Assembly: GCF_029269825.1 (NCBI RefSeq) | Contig: NZ_JARJHU010000003.1 | Span: 1 to 64,000, forward strand | Length of the DNA stretch: 64,000 nt | From: Pedobacter sp. JY14-1 | Lineage (GTDB): Bacteria > Bacteroidota > Bacteroidia > Sphingobacteriales > Sphingobacteriaceae | Direction of reading: 5' to 3' | Part shown: positions 16,291 through 25,090 of the stretch, piece after piece | Layout of the letters: each line of letters opens with the position of its first letter | How positions within the stretch are numbered: position 1 is the stretch's first letter | The notes under the pieces: model-generated | What the model was told of the DNA's origin: nothing | The model's input: only the letters and a program-made list of their open reading frames with translations | The model's database searches: none | Made by a program: the position numbers and the translations under genes

Positions 16291-16340
16291 CGTAATTAAA
16301 TGATGAGAATCAATACGTTACTTATCCACGTATAAGGAGA

Positions 16341-16910
16341 ATGCTCGAGCTCGAAGACGCAATAGAAGGGTGCCTGAACAATAGGAACAAGAGCAAGGAA
16401 ATGATCTATAAATCATTCTATGGCTACCTTATGGGCGTTATCCTGCGGTATGCAGATGACCGGGACGATGCCGAAGAACTGGTCAATGATACCTTTATCA
16501 AGATCTTCAGGAGCATTGCACAGTTCAGCTTTCCCAGGGAAAAGAGCGAATTGCAGAAGGCCTTCAGGGGCTGGATCGCAAAAATAGCTTCCAGGACAGC
16601 CATAGATTTTCTCCGGTCCAGAAAGACTTTCCTGCATGTTGACGACATCGTTGAGGAACAGCAGCCGCTGTCCGAGGTTAACGCCCTGTCGGTGCTCAAC
16701 GTGCAGGATATTATGCGTATGCTCAATACCCTGCCCCAGACACAGCGGGTCATATTCAATATGTACGAAGTAGAAGGATTTTCCCATGATGAGATTGCCA
16801 GGGCCCTGAACATCCCTGAAAGCTCAAGCCGCGTTTACCTTACACGAGCCAAAGCCCGTCTAAGGGCTTTGTATACCAGGACCTCAATTCAAAGTTATGC
16901 GAACAGTTAG
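16341..16910 (+). CDS. ECF (sigma-70 group 4) RNA polymerase sigma factor
   Basis: The 189-residue protein has sigma region 2 (FYGYLMGVILRYADDRDDAEELVNDTF, -10 recognition and core binding) and region 4 with the helix-turn-helix LPQTQRVIFNMYEVEGFSHDEIARALNIPESSSRVYLTRAK. There is no region 1.1 or 3, as expected for an ECF sigma. An AAGGAG sequence precedes the ATG. The next gene overlaps it by 14 bases, a layout typical of sigma/anti-sigma pairs, and that gene has an N-terminal segment and a membrane helix consistent with sigma control. Confidence 0.93.
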   Translation: MLELEDAIEGCLNNRNKSKEMIYKSFYGYLMGVILRYADDRDDAEELVNDTFIKIFRSIAQFSFPREKSELQKAFRGWIAKIASRTAIDFLRSRKTFLHVDDIVEEQQPLSEVNALSVLNVQDIMRMLNTLPQTQRVIFNMYEVEGFSHDEIARALNIPESSSRVYLTRAKARLRALYTRTSIQSYANS

Positions 16911-18216
16911 AGATAAAGACCCGGGAGATGAAGCGCTGATTGCCCAGATCAGGGAAGCCCTGATGCAACACGAGGAACCCTATAGCGAAGGAGCCTGGGA
17001 AAAATTCAATACCCTGGATACAGCCCGGAAACGGCGCCCGGTCCTTTTCTGGATCGGACCACTTAGCGGGGTCGCCGCCCTGTTACTCATTACCGCCGGA
17101 CTTTACCTTTATTCCGGGAACCGTCCTAAACCGGTATTCTCAAAAGACAATATCCACGCCGCCGGAACCAGGTCTGCAACCGGACTGCCGCCTGCGGTAG
17201 CCCCGTTACAGTCTGAAAGGCAGGGCCGCATCTCACCGGGCACCACCGTTGAACCCCGGGAGATACAGGTGTCAGGGACAAAGCCTTCCGGTATCCCTGA
17301 AACGCATGCGAAAATCAAGGTATCGCAAATTGCCCCCGATTTTGCCCGGCCAGATCAGACATCAGAAAATGATCAGCAGGCCGCTGACCTGGCGGCAGTG
17401 ACCAAGTCATCCCCCGCAGGTGCAGTGGCAGGAACGCCAAAAAGCAGCACTGGCCAGCCAGCGCCGGTCAAAGCGGAAGAACGGAAACCAGGCATTGAGG
17501 AGTTTCTTCAAAGAGAAAGCCTTGCCGCTGTGGACAGGTCAGTTAAAGATCACAAGGCGAACAGGCCAAAGACAGACGACAAATGGGACGTTGGCGTCAT
17601 GGTTGCCCCGTCTATCAGCAATAACAACAAACTCAATATGGGCTATGGCGTCAATATGGACTACGCCTTATCGGGAAAAATTTCACTCAGCTCAGGTATT
17701 TCCTATAATCAGCTGGCAGCCTCCGGGGTCGCTTCCTCAGGTACAGAGGGCGCTAATTATCCGGCCAGCGCAGGCTTTGCACGCGAGAGCCGAACCTTGG
17801 AATCGGTCGAGACTAAGGTTGCCGGTATTGACATTCCCCTTGAACTCAAATACCGGTTCAGCAAGAACTTTTATGCCAACGTTGGAGTTTCGGCGTTTGC
17901 CGTGATCAGCCAGAACCAGAAAAACAGTTATGTGGAGGAAAAGCTGGTTCAGTCTGGCGAGTCGCTGCACGGTGATAACAAAGATGGCTTTAATACCATT
18001 GTCACCACCCTTCGCACTACCGAAAGCGCGCCTCAGTCAGAGCTGAGCAACGATAAATACATAGGCTTCTACAATTTTTCCGTTGGCTACAGGCAAAAGA
18101 TTGCAGGTTCCAGGGCCATTTCTGTTGAGCCCTTTATGAAGGTCCCCATGAAGGAAGTGACCAGGGAAAACCTGAAACTCATCGGCACAGGCCTCCGGCT
18201 GAAGTTTGATTTTTAG
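16897..18216 (+). CDS. Membrane-anchored protein: cytoplasmic segment, one TM helix, periplasmic linker, beta-barrel-like C-terminus
   Basis: The 439-residue protein overlaps the sigma gene by 14 bases. Residues 1-47 are cytoplasmic-looking and include the pattern EEPYSEGAWEKFN; residues 49-72 form a single membrane helix; residues 75-215 are a low-complexity Pro/Ser/Ala linker; residues 218-439 alternate hydrophobic and polar residues as in outer-membrane beta-barrels (KWDVGVMVAPSISNNNKLNMG, GLRLKFDF at the end). The final aromatic Phe fits a barrel. By position it could be the anti-sigma factor, but the barrel part is not usual for one. The function is inferred, not shown. Confidence 0.7.
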   Translation: MRTVRDKDPGDEALIAQIREALMQHEEPYSEGAWEKFNTLDTARKRRPVLFWIGPLSGVAALLLITAGLYLYSGNRPKPVFSKDNIHAAGTRSATGLPPAVAPLQSERQGRISPGTTVEPREIQVSGTKPSGIPETHAKIKVSQIAPDFARPDQTSENDQQAADLAAVTKSSPAGAVAGTPKSSTGQPAPVKAEERKPGIEEFLQRESLAAVDRSVKDHKANRPKTDDKWDVGVMVAPSISNNNKLNMGYGVNMDYALSGKISLSSGISYNQLAASGVASSGTEGANYPASAGFARESRTLESVETKVAGIDIPLELKYRFSKNFYANVGVSAFAVISQNQKNSYVEEKLVQSGESLHGDNKDGFNTIVTTLRTTESAPQSELSNDKYIGFYNFSVGYRQKIAGSRAISVEPFMKVPMKEVTRENLKLIGTGLRLKFDF

Positions 18217-18248
18217 ACAGCTGAACTTTCAGGGCGAGGTCCGGCACA

Positions 18249-19787
18249 TCAGCCGGTCCAGGCCCCTCGGTCCAGACTGCGGAACTGAATGGCCTCCGCC
18301 AGGTGCTGCGGGCTAATCTGCTCACTTTCCGCCAGGTCTGCAATTGTCCGGGAAACCTTCAGGATGCGGTCATAGGCCCTGGCCGAAAGACCCAGCTTTT
18401 CCATTGCTTTTTTAACCAGCATTTTACCTTCTTCATTGATCTGGCAGATGCCCCTTACCATATTCGGGTTCATCTGCGCGTTGAAATACACCGAAGCATT
18501 GCCGGCGAAGCGCTTGTCCTGCACAGATCTTGCCGCCATCACCCGCGCCCGGATGTCTGCACTCCTTTCTGCACCAGCCGATGCCGTCAGTTCACTGAAA
18601 TGTACAGGGGTTACTTCTACGTGCAGATCGATCCGGTCCAGCAGGGGCCCGGAGATCTTCGCCAGGTACTTCTGAACTACGCCCGGGCCACATGTGCAAT
18701 CTTTTTCCGGGTGGTTAAAGAAACCGCAGGGACAAGGGTTCATCGAGGCGACCAGCATGAAGCTGGCCGGGTACTCTACACACATCCTGGACCGGGAGAT
18801 GACCACATTACGTTCTTCCAGAGGTTGTCGCATGACTTCCAGGACGCTGCGCTTGAATTCCGGCAACTCATCCAGGAACAGCACACCGTTATGGGCCAGA
18901 GAGATTTCCCCGGGCTGCGGGTTTGAGCCTCCGCCTACCAGCGCAGCGTCCGAGACGGTATGATGGGGACTCCGGTAGGGCCGTTCCGTCATCAGCGAAG
19001 CCGATGCGCCCAGTTTACCGGCTACAGAATGTATCTTGGTGGTCTCCAGTGCTTCATTCAGGCTAAGCGGGGGAAGTATGGTCGGAAGTCTTTTGGCAAG
19101 CATGGTTTTCCCTGCTCCCGGAGGCCCGATCAGGATCAGGTTATGGCCGCCGGCTGCGGCAATCTCCATCGCCCTTTTTATGTTCTCCTGCCCCCTTACA
19201 TCTGCGAAGTCATACGGATAACTGTTCATACGCTTCAGGAACTCGTCACCCGTATCTGCAGTGACCCTTTCCGGCCGTCCTTTCCCCGAAAAGAACCCGA
19301 TCACTTCTTCAAGGCTTTTCATCCCGTAGACCGCCAAGCCATCCACGATGGCGGCTTCCCGGGCATTGCCTGCAGGCAGGATAAAACCCTTCATGCCAGC
19401 AGCGAGGGCCTGTATGGCAATGGGCAATGCACCCCTTACCGGATGCAGCCCTCCGTCAAGGGCAAGTTCACCCATAATGAAATAATCAGAAACCTCAGCG
19501 GAGCTAATCTGCTCAGAAGCAGCCAGAATGGCTATGGCTATCGGCAGGTCATAAGCAGAACCTTCCTTGCGGATGTCTGCAGGAGCCAGGTTAATGACAA
19601 TCTTTTGTCTCGGCATTTTCAGGCCCACCGCCTGTATCGCGCTCTCGATCCGGCGCAGGCTCTCTTTGATGGCGCTGTCGGGCAAGCCCACAATATGATA
19701 GCGGTTGCCTCCGCCAATACTCACCTCGAGTGTAATGGTCAGCGCATCTACTCCGAAGACCGCGCTGCCGTAAGTTTTTACCAGCAT
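18249..19787 (-). CDS. comM: YifB/ComM family Mg-chelatase-like AAA+ ATPase
   Basis: The 512-residue protein has the ComM order: an N-terminal Lon-like/ChlI fold (residues 1-190, with [23 protein letters not shown]), an AAA+ ATPase with Walker [17 protein letters not shown] and Walker [12 protein letters not shown], and the C-terminal Mg-chelatase domain ending FRSLDRG. ComM is a hexameric helicase that helps branch migration of single-stranded DNA during natural transformation. A zinc-finger-like [15 protein letters not shown] lies in the AAA+ part, as in other members. The start codon is inside a long perfect hairpin (see separate entry). Confidence 0.95.
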   Translation of the reverse strand: MLVKTYGSAVFGVDALTITLEVSIGGGNRYHIVGLPDSAIKESLRRIESAIQAVGLKMPRQKIVINLAPADIRKEGSAYDLPIAIAILAASEQISSAEVSDYFIMGELALDGGLHPVRGALPIAIQALAAGMKGFILPAGNAREAAIVDGLAVYGMKSLEEVIGFFSGKGRPERVTADTGDEFLKRMNSYPYDFADVRGQENIKRAMEIAAAGGHNLILIGPPGAGKTMLAKRLPTILPPLSLNEALETTKIHSVAGKLGASASLMTERPYRSPHHTVSDAALVGGGSNPQPGEISLAHNGVLFLDELPEFKRSVLEVMRQPLEERNVVISRSRMCVEYPASFMLVASMNPCPCGFFNHPEKDCTCGPGVVQKYLAKISGPLLDRIDLHVEVTPVHFSELTASAGAERSADIRARVMAARSVQDKRFAGNASVYFNAQMNPNMVRGICQINEEGKMLVKKAMEKLGLSARAYDRILKVSRTIADLAESEQISPQHLAEAIQFRSLDRGAWTG

Positions 19788-19804
19788 AGTTTATCCAAAT
19801 TCAT
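19778..19804 (-). other. Possible nine-codon upstream frame overlapping the comM start
   Basis: On the minus strand an ATG at 19804 opens a frame coding for MNLDKLCW and stops at 19778, out of frame with comM, whose ATG is at 19787. Its start codon lies in the loop of the hairpin and its stop falls just past the comM start. If translated, ribosomes would open the hairpin and end where they could restart at comM. This is an inference from geometry alone. Confidence 0.35.
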
Positions 19805-19823
19805 TTTTGGATAAACTATGCTG
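19782..19823 (-). promoter_or_regulatory. Perfect 18-bp inverted repeat over the comM start codon
   Basis: The arms at 19782-19799 and 19806-19823 are fully complementary and leave a six-base loop. In the comM mRNA the start codon AUG is paired inside the second arm, while the loop presents another AUG. No T-run follows, so it is not a standard terminator of the upstream ffh gene. It may sequester the comM start, act as an attenuator, or be a DNA-level site. Confidence 0.75.
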
Positions 19824-19872
19824 TATTTTCTTCTCCGCTATATTAAAATCTGAATTTTTTTTTCAGGAGCTG

Positions 19873-21213
19873 TTACATCCTGCCCTGGGGCATTTTCGGC
19901 ATATTGCGCATCATTTTAGCCGCTGCCGCAGGATTGGAGAACTGCTTCATCATTTTGCGCATGTCCTCGAACTGCTTGATGAGCTTGGTCACCTCCTCAA
20001 TCGAGGTGCCGGAACCCTTTGCAATGCGGATCCTCCTGCTTTGCTGTATGCTGTCCGGATTTTCCTTCTCAAAGGGGGTCATCGACTGGATAATTGCCTC
20101 AATGCTCTTGAATGCATCGTCACCGATCTCCACATTCTTCATCATCTTGCCTACGCCCGGGATCATGCCCATGAGGTCCTTCATGTTCCCCATTTTCTTG
20201 ATCTGCTGGATCTGGTTATAGAAATCGTTAAAGTCAAACTTGTTCTTACGGATCTTCTTCTGCAGTTCCGCCGCTTCCTTTTCGTCAAACTGCTGCTGTG
20301 CCCGCTCTACCAGGGAAACCACGTCACCCATACCCAGGATGCGTGAAGCCATCCTGTCCGGATAAAACACATCCAGGGCTTCCATCTTTTCGCCCGTACC
20401 GATGAACTTGATCGGCTTGTCGACCACCGATTTGATCGAAAGCGCGGCACCACCACGCGTATCGCCGTCCAGTTTGGTCAGCACTACGCCCGTAAAGTCG
20501 AGCCGGTCGTTAAAGGCCTTTGCGGTATTAACCGCATCCTGTCCGGTCATGGCATCAACAACGAACAGGATTTCCTGCGGTTTGGTACTTGCTTTCACAG
20601 CGGCGATCTCATCCATCATCTGCTCGTCCACAGCCAGGCGGCCCGCCGTATCTATAATGATCACATTGTTATTCTGTTTCCTTCCTTCTGCGATACCCTC
20701 CATGGCAATACCCACCGGATCTTTCGAATCCCGGTTGACATATACAGGAACACCGACCTGTCCGCCAAGCACCTCCAGCTGGTCGATCGCAGCGGGGCGG
20801 TACACATCACCTGCCACCAGCAAAGGCTTTTTACCTTTGGCCTTCAGAAAGTTTGCGAGCTTGCCCGTGAAGGTCGTCTTACCCGCACCGTTCAGACCGG
20901 CGATCAATATGACCGTCGGACTGGCCTTCAGGTCCAGTTCCGTTACCTCGCCACCCATCAGTGCAGCCAGCTCGTCATTCATGATCTTGGTCAGCAGCTG
21001 GCCCGGAGAAATGCTGGTCAGTACATTCGCGCCCAGCGCTTTTTCCTTCACCTGGTCCGTAAAGTTCTTGGCCGTCTTGTAATTGACGTCAGCATCGAGC
21101 AGGGCCTTGCGGATCTCCTTCATGGTCTCTGCCACGTTGATCTCCGTAATGCTGCCCTGTCCTTTTAAAACCTTAAATGCACGGTCTAACTTATCCTGTA
21201 AATTTTCAAACAT
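19873..21213 (-). CDS. ffh: Signal recognition particle protein Ffh (SRP54)
   Basis: Ffh binds 4.5S RNA and signal sequences and targets ribosomes making membrane proteins to FtsY. The 446 residues show the N domain, the GTPase G domain (GLNGAGKTTFTGKLA, DVYRPAAIDQL, IIDTAGRL, LTKLDGDTRGGAALS) and the Met-rich M domain (RIAKGSGTSIEEV, MRKMMKQF, ending KMPQGRM). Length and motifs are standard. The 4.5S RNA gene is not seen in the window. comM lies 86 bases downstream on the same strand. Confidence 0.97.
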   Translation of the reverse strand: MFENLQDKLDRAFKVLKGQGSITEINVAETMKEIRKALLDADVNYKTAKNFTDQVKEKALGANVLTSISPGQLLTKIMNDELAALMGGEVTELDLKASPTVILIAGLNGAGKTTFTGKLANFLKAKGKKPLLVAGDVYRPAAIDQLEVLGGQVGVPVYVNRDSKDPVGIAMEGIAEGRKQNNNVIIIDTAGRLAVDEQMMDEIAAVKASTKPQEILFVVDAMTGQDAVNTAKAFNDRLDFTGVVLTKLDGDTRGGAALSIKSVVDKPIKFIGTGEKMEALDVFYPDRMASRILGMGDVVSLVERAQQQFDEKEAAELQKKIRKNKFDFNDFYNQIQQIKKMGNMKDLMGMIPGVGKMMKNVEIGDDAFKSIEAIIQSMTPFEKENPDSIQQSRRIRIAKGSGTSIEEVTKLIKQFEDMRKMMKQFSNPAAAAKMMRNMPKMPQGRM

Positions 21214-21300
21214 CTTCTTGAGTGCTTATGGGTAAAAACGCAATGTCTGTAACCAGGACACCCATTTCAGGTGAACCCCGCCCGTCACAGACCACGCGTC

Positions 21301-21308
21301 CAAAGATA
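21301..21308 (-). promoter_or_regulatory. -7 element for ffh
   Basis: On the minus strand this reads TATCTTTG, a perfect TAnnTTTG, about 88 bases before the ffh start, in the gap after the DUF3078 gene. Confidence 0.55.
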
Positions 21309-21352
21309 TTAATTTTTTGTATGAATCCTGCTAGGCACAGGCTGCGCAAGTC

Positions 21353-22387
21353 CTATCTCGGGAATGAAAAGGCAAAGCCCAGCGAAAGGTTCTGGCTGGC
21401 CTGGATCTCTTTGTCAGAATCCTTGTCAAACAAGGCCACCCCATTGATCTGCACCCGCATATACTTATTGATCTGCGATTTCAGTGTAATGTCCAGGCGG
21501 TGGTCAATATTGTCCAGGCTCCTGTCATAGGGAATGAACATGTTGTATCTCGCATACAGGAATACGTTCTTCATGATCTGTTTGTCCCGCAGTTCACTCG
21601 TCACCTGGAAGGCCAGCTCATTTCTGAACGTCTGCGGCGGACTGACATCGGGGTTATTCCGATCGCCGAGCCTAAGCCCATAGTTTCCCGGATTGAAGCG
21701 CTTCGTGATGACAGCTGTATCTATCATAAACGTCTGTTTTGCCGTACCGGTACCGATCCTGGTCGAAAAGTAGGGCGCAGGCTTGTACTCGAAACCTATA
21801 GACTCTGTCAGATACCCCGGAGACATAAACTTTGATATCAGCTCCGCCTGCTCAGGTCCGTTATTGTCTCTGTAATAGGCATAACCTTTGTCGAACTGGG
21901 ATTCAAAAGTGATCGACCCGAAAAAATACCAGCTTTTGGAAAGCTGCAGGCCGCCCTTGTTGTCCCAGAAAATCCGGTCCTTTGTTTTCTTCTGTAATTG
22001 GCCCTTATTGTTGATGCGGCCATATTCCATCCTGGCCTCACTGGTGTAGCTATAGCTTTTCTTAGAATAAGCCGCACGGTAATTCAGGTTACCGCCAAGC
22101 GCCAGAGAGTTGACCCCGCCTGCCCGCCAGTTCTTTGAAAAGGCACCCTGGTTCACATCAATGCCAATCTGGGTCACCGTCGTCCAGTAGTTCACTTTCT
22201 CGTCGATCACGACCGGGGCGATCTTTACCGGCTTAAAGGTAAGGGCACCCACGCGTGCCGGCAGCGGACTGCGCTTCAGCTTGATATCAAGACCTTTGGT
22301 CTCGATAGGAATGGTATCGGCCTCCTGTGCGCGGAGCGCAGATACGCCTATAAAAGACAGTAAGATACAGATACTAAAAGGCTTCAT
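21353..22387 (-). CDS. DUF3078 outer-membrane-type protein
   Basis: The 344-residue protein has a signal peptide (residues 1-20, ending ALRAQ) and the DUF3078 pattern NYWTTVTQIGIDVNQGAFSKNWRAGG, then alternating strands such as YSYTSEARMEYGRINNKGQL and KSWYFFGSITFESQFDKGY, ending GFAFSFPR with a terminal aromatic context. The features suggest an outer-membrane beta-barrel of unknown function that is widespread in Bacteroidota. It is transcribed in the same direction as ffh but separated by 139 bases that hold a promoter. Confidence 0.85.
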   Translation of the reverse strand: MKPFSICILLSFIGVSALRAQEADTIPIETKGLDIKLKRSPLPARVGALTFKPVKIAPVVIDEKVNYWTTVTQIGIDVNQGAFSKNWRAGGVNSLALGGNLNYRAAYSKKSYSYTSEARMEYGRINNKGQLQKKTKDRIFWDNKGGLQLSKSWYFFGSITFESQFDKGYAYYRDNNGPEQAELISKFMSPGYLTESIGFEYKPAPYFSTRIGTGTAKQTFMIDTAVITKRFNPGNYGLRLGDRNNPDVSPPQTFRNELAFQVTSELRDKQIMKNVFLYARYNMFIPYDRSLDNIDHRLDITLKSQINKYMRVQINGVALFDKDSDKEIQASQNLSLGFAFSFPR

Positions 22388-22447
22388 CCTTACAAAGAAA
22401 AAGAAAAAACCGCTGTATTAAAAGTCAAATGACAAAGTATTTGCTTT

Positions 22448-23197
22448 TTAAAACTCCTCAACCTTGATCTTCGGCAATGGCTGCAGGCGGAAAGCAGCCG
22501 GGTTTCGCTTGTAGCTCGCATAGCTGTTCCTCAGGAAAACCACAAAGTCATAATCAGAGGCATTGACCACAAAATCATAGGTCGGACGGTACTGATGCAT
22601 AAAATCTTCGGCTTCAGTATCGCTGATCTGCAGCACCCGCTTTACATAGTCCGCGCGGTAACGGTAGTCGATCAGGGCATCCTTGTAATCCCTTTCCAGG
22701 ACCTTTTGCAGGTGCCGGGCATTCTTCCCCTCACGGCTCAGCAGGTTATAGATGGCATCTATGCCCAGGCCCACGCCACCCAGCCCCAGGTTCAGGAGGT
22801 CCTTAGCATCGCCCTTGTCCAGTTTGTACTTAAACTCCTTTTGTTTCTGCTGATATTCCTCCAGGGGAGTCAGTTTCTTTGCGATGATCGGCACCTCACG
22901 CAGGTTGATGGCCAGTGATTTCAGCTGGAAGTATACCGAACGCTGTCCGTCCAGTACGATCGTATCCACTGCATATCCCTGCAGGGCCGCAAATAAAGTA
23001 TCTCCAGGCATCCCCTTGATCGCAAACTCACCCTTGGCCGTATTATAAATACCCTCATCCCTGGTCGAATTGTAGATGTACACCTTTGCCAGACGCTGCC
23101 GGGACTCCTTGTCGATCACAAAACCGCGCACGCCACCACTCTGCGCCGCAGCCCGCAGACCATAAAAGCCCAACAACACGAAAAGCAGAAATCTCAT
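22448..23197 (-). CDS. Exported protein with carboxypeptidase-regulatory-like domain
   Basis: Residues 1-19 form a signal peptide (RFLLFVLLGFYGLRAAAQ). Residues 22-105 match a CarboxypepD_reg-like beta-sandwich: VRGFVIDKESRQRLAKVYIYNS, GEFAIKGMPGDTLFAALQGY. The rest is charged and helical (TPLEEYQQKQKEFKYKLDKGD) with no recognised domain. I chose the ATG at 23197 because the alternative, GTG at 23203, adds only two residues before the signal. It is similar in layout to the protein at 10988. The function is unknown. Confidence 0.8.
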   Translation of the reverse strand: MRFLLFVLLGFYGLRAAAQSGGVRGFVIDKESRQRLAKVYIYNSTRDEGIYNTAKGEFAIKGMPGDTLFAALQGYAVDTIVLDGQRSVYFQLKSLAINLREVPIIAKKLTPLEEYQQKQKEFKYKLDKGDAKDLLNLGLGGVGLGIDAIYNLLSREGKNARHLQKVLERDYKDALIDYRYRADYVKRVLQISDTEAEDFMHQYRPTYDFVVNASDYDFVVFLRNSYASYKRNPAAFRLQPLPKIKVEEF

Positions 23198-23207
23198 TGA
23201 CACAGCA

Positions 23208-23215
23208 CAAAATTA
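23208..23215 (-). promoter_or_regulatory. -7 element for the exported protein gene at 22448-23197
   Basis: On the minus strand this reads TAATTTTG, a perfect TAnnTTTG, ending ten bases before the ATG at 23197. Confidence 0.55.
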
Positions 23216-23260
23216 CAATATAGTCATTGACTGCAGATTTCCCTTAACATAATTTAACGC

Positions 23261-24436
23261 TCATTTGGCCAGTACCAGCTTCTGTCCTATTTTAATGCCG
23301 TTGTCTGCAAGTCCGTTCAGCTTTTTCAGCTCGTCTACGGAGATATTGAATCGGCGTGAAATGCTGTAAAGCGTATCTCCTTTCTGTACCGTATAGCTTT
23401 TGTCCGCAGGCACAGGCTGGGCCATTACCGGAGCCGCCGGACTAGCCGGAGCGGGGACCGCCACCGCCGGAGTATTCACCGCCGCATCTCTTGTTATTGC
23501 TGAGGACGTGTCCGTGCTGTTTTCAGCCTGGTTGAGCCGCTTTTCCCTTTCTTTTGCTACCGCATCATCCTCAAAGACGACACGCCTGCTGTCAGGCTTT
23601 CCCGTTACGGCGTCTTTTGTCTTTTTGCCACTATAGGGCTTGTATACAGGTGCAGGCGGCAGACCGGAGTCTGGAGATGCAGAGATCCGCAGCGTATCCG
23701 GGGCCTTGACGACCACGCCCGATGGCGGAGTCTCCACTGGCGTAAATTTCTTCTGTTCCTTCGAAATGTTCGCGTTGATCTCGGTAAAGACCTTGTCTTC
23801 CCGTTTCAGCTTCTCGGTTTCCGTTTCCGGCTGGTCATACTGGTAAAGCTGGTACTTGTCAATCACATTGATCAGCAGGTCCGGATACTTCGGATTTGTC
23901 GCATAGCCTGCCGCCTTCAGGCCATAGGCCCAGTTACGGTAATCATTCTTGTCCAGCTCAAAAAGCGCACTGTACCGCTTACGCTTCAAAAATTCAGAAT
24001 GGTCGCGGAAAGATTCCCTTGCATCCTTATATACCCGGAAGCAGTCGTCCTTCTGGTCGTCGTCCTTATAATAGCCCTTGCCTTTCCAGTCAGAGGTACA
24101 TTTAATCCCAAAATGATTGTTGGCATAACGGGCCAGGTCGCTGTTGCCGCTGCCCGACTCAATGATTCCCTGGGCCAGCGTAATGCTCGCAGGTATTCCC
24201 GCCATATTCATCTCCTGTATCGCCACTGCCTTAAATGTTTCGATATAGTTCATCGTCGTCATTGACTTATAGTCCGGATTGGTCTTCGTAGCCTCCTTTT
24301 CGATCTTTTTGTTGTTTTTACTGTATTTCCTCGACTTACAGGCAGAAAGAAAAGCCATGCTGAAGATAAAGACGGTCAGCGGTATGCCGTACCGGCTAAA
24401 AAGAAGGGCTGAAGTAAATGAGGTTTGTCTGGTCAT
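23261..24436 (-). CDS. Lipoprotein glucosaminidase (GH73) with LysM domain
   Basis: The 391-residue protein has a signal ending in LSAC, suggesting a lipid anchor. Residues about 60-205 form a GH73 glucosaminidase of the FlgJ type (IPASITLAQGIIESGSGNSDLA with the likely catalytic Glu, NNHFGIKC, RVYKDARESFRDHSEFL, GYATNPKYPDLLINVI). A Pro/Ala-rich linker leads to a C-terminal LysM domain (YTVQKGDTLYSISRRFNISVDELKKLN) that binds peptidoglycan. It should cut glycan strands between GlcNAc and MurNAc in the periplasm. Its start overlaps the stop of the O-methyltransferase gene (ATGA). Confidence 0.92.
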   Translation of the reverse strand: MTRQTSFTSALLFSRYGIPLTVFIFSMAFLSACKSRKYSKNNKKIEKEATKTNPDYKSMTTMNYIETFKAVAIQEMNMAGIPASITLAQGIIESGSGNSDLARYANNHFGIKCTSDWKGKGYYKDDDQKDDCFRVYKDARESFRDHSEFLKRKRYSALFELDKNDYRNWAYGLKAAGYATNPKYPDLLINVIDKYQLYQYDQPETETEKLKREDKVFTEINANISKEQKKFTPVETPPSGVVVKAPDTLRISASPDSGLPPAPVYKPYSGKKTKDAVTGKPDSRRVVFEDDAVAKEREKRLNQAENSTDTSSAITRDAAVNTPAVAVPAPASPAAPVMAQPVPADKSYTVQKGDTLYSISRRFNISVDELKKLNGLADNGIKIGQKLVLAK

Positions 24437-25086
24437 GTCAATTTTTTTTTCCTGATGATGAACAAGCCGTCCCGAACCGGCAGGATCAGCTTTTCCGCAC
24501 GGCCATCCGCCGCGATCTTGTCGTTAAAGTTGGTGATGTTCCTGGTATCTTTATCCTGTGCCTGCTGCAAAACCTTTCCGCTCCACAAGACGTTGTCCAC
24601 GATGATCAGGCCGCCGGGGCGCACCCGCTCGAACACCAGGTCATAATAAGTGCCGTTGTTCTTTTTATCCGCATCAATGAACACCAGGTCAAAAGATACA
24701 TCCGGTTCTTCCTCCAGTAACCGGCCGATACTCTGGCCCGCATCACCCAGGACGTAACGGATCTTTTCATCGTAGCCACTTTCGGCAAAGAAGCCCCGCA
24801 CCATGTCTTCCAGTTCCACATTGATATCCAGGGTATACAGGAGGCCGTCATCCGCCAGGCCTTCGGCCAGGCATAGTGTGGCATAACCGGTAAAGGTGCC
24901 TATTTCCAGCACCCGCTTCGGCGCCATCATCTTGCTCAGCATACTCAGTACCCTTCCCTGGTAATGCCCGGACAGCATCCTCGGCATCAGTACCTTCAGA
25001 TGGGTTTGCCGGTCTATTTTTTTGAGCAGCTCATTTTCAGGCTCGCAATACCTGAGCAGCAGTTGCTGCATATCTTCATTGATCAT
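24433..25086 (-). CDS. SAM-dependent O-methyltransferase (class I, caffeoyl-CoA type)
   Basis: The 217-residue protein fits the Methyltransf_3 family. The SAM site is visible as VLEIGTFTGYATLCLAEGL near residue 60, then LYTLDINVELEDMV, and the metal-binding region DLVFIDADKKNNGTYYD and LIIVDNVLWSGKVL (the metal ligands D/D/N). Members methylate catechol-like hydroxyls with Mg2+, but the substrate here is unknown. It lies between ruvX and the glucosaminidase, overlapping the latter by four bases, so the three probably form one transcript. Confidence 0.93.
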   Translation of the reverse strand: MINEDMQQLLLRYCEPENELLKKIDRQTHLKVLMPRMLSGHYQGRVLSMLSKMMAPKRVLEIGTFTGYATLCLAEGLADDGLLYTLDINVELEDMVRGFFAESGYDEKIRYVLGDAGQSIGRLLEEEPDVSFDLVFIDADKKNNGTYYDLVFERVRPGGLIIVDNVLWSGKVLQQAQDKDTRNITNFNDKIAADGRAEKLILPVRDGLFIIRKKKLT

Positions 25087-25090
25087 CTTA

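Noticed and set aside
18217..18248. Terminator between the beta-barrel-like gene and comM
   Set aside because: The GC-rich arms near 18239-18260 contain a mismatch and there is no T-run, so I cannot support it.
18960..19814. 284-codon plus-strand frame opposite comM
   Set aside because: Antisense shadow of comM; composition is typical of a reversed coding strand.
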